Positions 7,651 through 9,995 of a stretch of 9,995 bases of DNA are shown piece by piece. The stretch spans positions 1 to 9,995 of the forward strand of contig CAYJKW010000076.1 in assembly GCA_964370765.1 (NCBI GenBank), in the 5' to 3' direction. The notes under the pieces were generated by a model. It ran no database searches. It saw nothing but the letters and a program-made list of their open reading frames with translations, and was not told the DNA's origin. Position 1 is the first letter of the stretch. Each line of letters begins with the position of its first letter. Both the position numbers and the translations under genes were made by a program. The DNA is from CAYJBH01 sp964370765 (GTDB lineage Bacteria; Bacillota; Clostridia; Oscillospirales; Ruminococcaceae).

Positions 7651-8915
7651 GTATTAAAGAAAATGTAAGGTTAGCACTTGCCTCGCTATGGAGCAATAAG
7701 ATGCGTGCGTTGCTTACCATGCTTGGTATTATAATCGGTATTGGATCGGTTATTACAATATTTACAATCGGTAACTCGTTAAACGGATATATAGCAAGCG
7801 AGATGTCGGCAATGGGCGCAAACACAGTAAACCTTTATATAACACAGCGTGCCGATGAGTTTTCTACCGGCCCGCAAGCATTTAGTCAGCCCACGTCCAG
7901 TGATCTGCTTTCAGATGATATTTTAGAGGAGATAGCTGTACAGTTCGATGAGGAGATAGAGGCAATCGGCATAACGGTTGCGGTAGGTAGCGGCACCGCC
8001 ACGATGGGCGAGAACTATGCAAACTTTAGCCTAAGCGGTGTTACCGATAGCGAGGCACTAATAAGCAACGTTACTATTTTAAATGGTAGGTTTTTACTTC
8101 CACGTGAGATAGAGGATGGGAAGAACGTTGTGGTTGTGTCCGACAACTTTGTAACAAATTATGGTTTTGAGGGTAGCCCGATAGGTCAGCAGGTAATGCT
8201 TGAGGGTCAAAATGGCACACCGGCATTATTTACCGTAGTTGGCGTTTACGAGTATGAGCAATCGATGTTCTCGATGGGTGGAATGTCAAACGAGCAGGAC
8301 ATGGAGACCACTGCATATATTCCCTATACATCGGCACAGCATCTAACCGGCGCCGACGATGGATATCAGTCGATAACTATATTAACATCAGCCGGAACCG
8401 ATAGCACAGCATTCGCAACGAATGTTTCGGACTATCTAAATAATCGACAATACTCCAACAATGAGGACTTTGAGGTTGGATCCTTTGCGATGGATAGTAT
8501 CATAGAATCTATGACAACCATGCTTGCAACACTGCAGCTTGCAATATCTGCCGTTGCGGCAATCTCATTGCTTGTGGGCGGTATCGGTGTTATGAATATT
8601 ATGCTTGTATCGATAACCGAGCGTACAAAGGAGATTGGTACAAGAAAGGCGCTTGGTGCAACCAACACATCAATTAGGGTGCAGTTTATTACCGAGAGTT
8701 CTATAATATGTGTTATAGGCGGTGTAATAGGCATAATATTTGGTGTTGTACTTGGCAGCGTTGCATCTAGCCTGCTGGACTTCCCAGCATCCCCAGATCT
8801 TCTTGGTATATTAATTGCCGTTGGGTTTTCGTTTGCAATTGGACTGTTTTTTGGTTACTACCCTGCAAACAAGGCTGCAAAACTTGATCCTATTGATGCG
8901 TTACGGTACGAATAA
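7647..8915 (+). CDS. ABC exporter permease, MacB/FtsX (YknZ-like) family
   Basis: This is the membrane subunit of the exporter. Its 422 residues show the type VII ABC layout: one N-terminal membrane helix (about 21-43, after a short cytoplasmic amphipathic stretch with LASLWSNKMRA), a large extracytoplasmic MacB core domain (about 45-285), and three helices (about 293-318, 352-376 and 385-404) forming the FtsX domain. Family marks are GGIGVMNIMLVSITERTKEI (311-330), which continues as GTRKALGA and contains the coupling helix that contacts the ATPase, and the C-terminal YYPANKAAKLDPIDALRYE. Such proteins do not move substrate through the membrane but transmit ATPase motion to the extracytoplasmic side, working with an adaptor. 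The start ATG overlaps the ATPase stop and has AGGGG (7636-7640) at a 6-nt spacing. Length is normal for a split permease. No clear terminator follows. Confidence 0.95.
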   Translation: MSIKENVRLALASLWSNKMRALLTMLGIIIGIGSVITIFTIGNSLNGYIASEMSAMGANTVNLYITQRADEFSTGPQAFSQPTSSDLLSDDILEEIAVQFDEEIEAIGITVAVGSGTATMGENYANFSLSGVTDSEALISNVTILNGRFLLPREIEDGKNVVVVSDNFVTNYGFEGSPIGQQVMLEGQNGTPALFTVVGVYEYEQSMFSMGGMSNEQDMETTAYIPYTSAQHLTGADDGYQSITILTSAGTDSTAFATNVSDYLNNRQYSNNEDFEVGSFAMDSIIESMTTMLATLQLAISAVAAISLLVGGIGVMNIMLVSITERTKEIGTRKALGATNTSIRVQFITESSIICVIGGVIGIIFGVVLGSVASSLLDFPASPDLLGILIAVGFSFAIGLFFGYYPANKAAKLDPIDALRYE

Positions 8916-8953
8916 ACAGTAATAAACTTTGTGTTTCTTTTATAAATTGTGTA

Positions 8954-8982
8954 TTGAAAAAATAGCGACAATGTGTTAATAT
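8954..8982 (+). promoter_or_regulatory. Promoter of the MBL-fold gene
   Basis: TTGAAA (8954-8959) and TAATAT (8977-8982) are separated by 17 bp, and a TG dinucleotide one base upstream of the -10 box (8974-8975) makes it an extended -10. This is a good housekeeping sigma match. Initiation would fall near 8989, leaving a leader of about 25 nt with GGAG at 9005-9008. It implies that the MBL-fold gene is transcribed separately from the exporter. Confidence 0.6.
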
Positions 8983-9013
8983 TATTGTAGGATATATCAT
9001 AAATGGAGTAGCT

Positions 9014-9652
9014 ATGCCATCTACAGTATTATATATAGGGCACGGAAGCCTTAGATTTATCACAAAAAACGGCACGGTAGTATATGTAGACCCATTTTTT
9101 CCGGGTGACTACAGTAAGCCTGCGGATATTATTCTTATAACCCATAATCGTCCGACAGGCGTTGATCTTTCACTTGTTACACAAAACGATGATTGCCTTG
9201 TAGTACTACCGGAGGAGGCATCCAATAACGGTGATTTTAATATGTTTGGATTTAAGGGGGTTAGCCTTAGCTCCTACGAAACACTAAATCACCACCATGT
9301 ACGTTCGTTTGGTGCCGGATACCTATTGATTATCGATGATATAAAGGTATACTGTGCAGGAGATACATCAAAAACTTACCATATGGAAAAGTTTTTAGCG
9401 GAACTTAGTGTTGATTATGCGTTTTTACCTATCGACGGTGAAACCACTATGTCGCCGGCAGAAGCGGTAGAGTGTGCAAAGGTAATAGGCACACGTATTG
9501 CAATTCCAATCCATAATGATTATTCGGTACTGGAAACATTAGAGTATTCCGATAAGGGTATTGAGGAATTTGATTTTGAGGACAAGGTTATTCTAAAATA
9601 CGGCGAGGAGCTAGAGCTGGAAAAATACAATATCTTTAATATGTATCTGTAA
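9014..9652 (+). CDS. Metallo-beta-lactamase-fold protein, UlaG/YtkL-like, with degraded metal motif
   Basis: The 212-residue length fits the short UlaG/YtkL-like branch of the MBL superfamily, cytoplasmic, with no signal peptide. Seen: an N-terminal strand and GHGSLRF (9-15), VYVDPFFP (23-30), the motif-1 site ITHNRPTGVD (42-51), a CAGDTSKTYH stretch (114-123) with the conserved Asp117, LPIDGETTMSPAEAVECAK (138-156) and PIHND (165-169) with His167. The first, GDT, TMSPAEA and PIH elements match the family well, but HxHxDH has become His44-x-Arg46-x-Thr48-Gly49: only the first His is kept. Such a site could not hold the usual two metals, so the protein may be inactive, bind one metal, or have a new role. 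The ORF is intact, with GGAG at 9005-9008, its own promoter and a terminator, suggesting it is expressed. Function and substrate are not known. Confidence 0.88.
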   Translation: MPSTVLYIGHGSLRFITKNGTVVYVDPFFPGDYSKPADIILITHNRPTGVDLSLVTQNDDCLVVLPEEASNNGDFNMFGFKGVSLSSYETLNHHHVRSFGAGYLLIIDDIKVYCAGDTSKTYHMEKFLAELSVDYAFLPIDGETTMSPAEAVECAKVIGTRIAIPIHNDYSVLETLEYSDKGIEEFDFEDKVILKYGEELELEKYNIFNMYL

Positions 9653-9664
9653 ACTAAAACATAT

Positions 9665-9705
9665 TCCCCCACAAAAAGGGCACTTAATGCACCGATTGTG
9701 GGGGA
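9665..9705. repeat. GC-rich hairpin without U-tract
   Basis: TCCCCCACAA (9665-9674) pairs exactly with TTGTGGGGGA (9696-9705) around a 21-nt loop that may fold further through GCA/TGC. It starts 13 bp after the MBL-fold stop codon. No run of T follows on either strand, so it is a poor intrinsic terminator by itself; it could protect the 3' end of the mRNA or help the terminator that follows. Confidence 0.6.
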
Positions 9706-9730
9706 TACAAAATAATGTCGATAAAAATAG

Positions 9731-9773
9731 ATAGAACCTTGCTGTATTATCAGTAAGGTTCTATTTTGATTTT
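9731..9773 (+). terminator. Intrinsic terminator of the MBL-fold gene
   Basis: ATAGAACCTTGCTG (9731-9744) pairs with CAGTAAGGTTCTAT (9751-9764) through 13 Watson-Crick pairs and one G-U, with a 6-nt loop. The T-rich tail TTTGATTTT (9765-9773) follows at once. This is the best + strand terminator in the window, 78 bp after the MBL-fold stop. Confidence 0.85.
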
Positions 9774-9867
9774 AAAATACCCTATATTATTCCGATTAGG
9801 TCATAAAAGGAAGAATAACCTTAAAATCATGATCCTGTTCTCTAAACTCTTTAACCAGTACAAACTA

Positions 9868-9904
9868 AAACGGCCACTATCAATTTTCGTGATAGTGGCC
9901 GTTT
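9868..9904 (-). terminator. Terminator of the sugar ABC ATPase gene, possibly bidirectional
   Basis: AAACGGCCACTATCA (9868-9882) is exactly complementary to TGATAGTGGCCGTTT (9890-9904), with a 7-nt loop. On the - strand the stem starts 29 bp after the stop of the sugar ABC ATPase and is followed by TAGTTTG, the stem itself ending in TTT. On the + strand ATTTCTTT follows, so it may also stop transcription coming from the left. It sits at the convergent boundary between the two genes. Confidence 0.8.
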
Positions 9905-9933
9905 ATTTCTTTAGATGTGGGAGTAGCGGGTAA

Positions 9934-9995
9934 CTAGTTAAGAATTACCTTCTCTGTCTCTGGGTCGAATAGGTGTAGCTTGTTCATGTTAAAGG
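9934..9995 (-). CDS. C-terminal tail of a CUT1-family sugar ABC transporter ATPase (UgpC/MsmX-like), partial
   Basis: Read on the - strand, 20 codons end at TAG (9936-9934), and the gene continues beyond the right edge. The visible residues are FNMNKLHLFDPETEKVILN. The pattern NMNKxHxFDxETEkxI is how the regulatory (TOBE-like) C-terminus of UgpC/MsmX/MsmK ATPases commonly ends in Firmicutes. These ATPases energise uptake of oligosaccharides or glycerol-3-phosphate and often serve several transporters. No catalytic motifs are in the window, so the family call rests on 19 residues; the substrate cannot be told. A strong hairpin lies 29 bp after the stop. The gene runs convergent to the MBL-fold gene. 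Confidence 0.72.
   Translation of the reverse strand, partial: FNMNKLHLFDPETEKVILN

Noticed and set aside
8908..8945. AT-rich stretch after the permease stop with AAAC...GTTT and TTTT, and the direct repeat AATAAAC, as a possible terminator.
   Set aside because: The possible stem is only four weak pairs, and the 7-bp repeat is low-complexity; no credible terminator.
9796..9867. A 22-codon open stretch on the - strand (FVLVKEFREQDHDFKVILPFM, then T and stop) that looks protein-like.
   Set aside because: An in-frame TAG at 9867-9865 lies just before it, there is no ATG, GTG or TTG start with a ribosome binding site, and it is very short. It could be a remnant of a lost gene, but chance explains it.

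Overview
The window looks like chromosomal DNA from a low-to-mid GC Firmicute, most likely a Clostridia-class gut-type bacterium. This is an inference from four things: the order purH-purD-purL, a single-chain PurL, AGGAGG-type ribosome binding sites, and at the right edge the tail of a UgpC/MsmX-type sugar ABC ATPase. No species can be named from the sequence alone.

Layout. (1) Positions 1-5201 hold the distal end of a purine biosynthesis operon on the + strand: the C-terminal end of purH, complete purD and complete single-chain purL, with gaps of 20 and 1 bp. (2) Positions 5202-5305 are a spacer with a perfect 15-bp-arm inverted repeat, which is either the purine operon terminator or an operator, and two overlapping TATAAT boxes. 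(3) Positions 5306-8915 hold a tight three-gene operon on the + strand for a MacAB/YknXYZ-like exporter: membrane-anchored adaptor, ABC ATPase and FtsX/MacB-type permease, with a 2-bp gap and then a 4-bp overlap. (4) Positions 8916-9013 carry a good promoter (TTGAAA, 17 bp, extended -10) for a lone gene of the metallo-beta-lactamase fold (9014-9652), whose metal-binding HxHxDH motif is degraded. (5) Positions 9653-9933 contain no gene but three hairpins, two of them convincing terminators. (6) Positions 9934-9995, on the - strand, are the last 20 codons of a CUT1-family sugar transporter ATPase, so the right end is a convergent gene boundary.

How the genes work together. PurD makes GAR, PurL converts FGAR to FGAM, and PurH performs the last two steps to IMP, so these act in one pathway. 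The adaptor, ATPase and permease should form one export complex, substrate unknown. The MBL-fold gene has its own promoter and shows no clear link to either operon.

I did not find a convincing undescribed system here. The points most worth a second look are the degraded metal site of the MBL-fold protein, the palindrome overlapping the -10 elements upstream of the exporter, and several substitutions in family-conserved PurD motifs.
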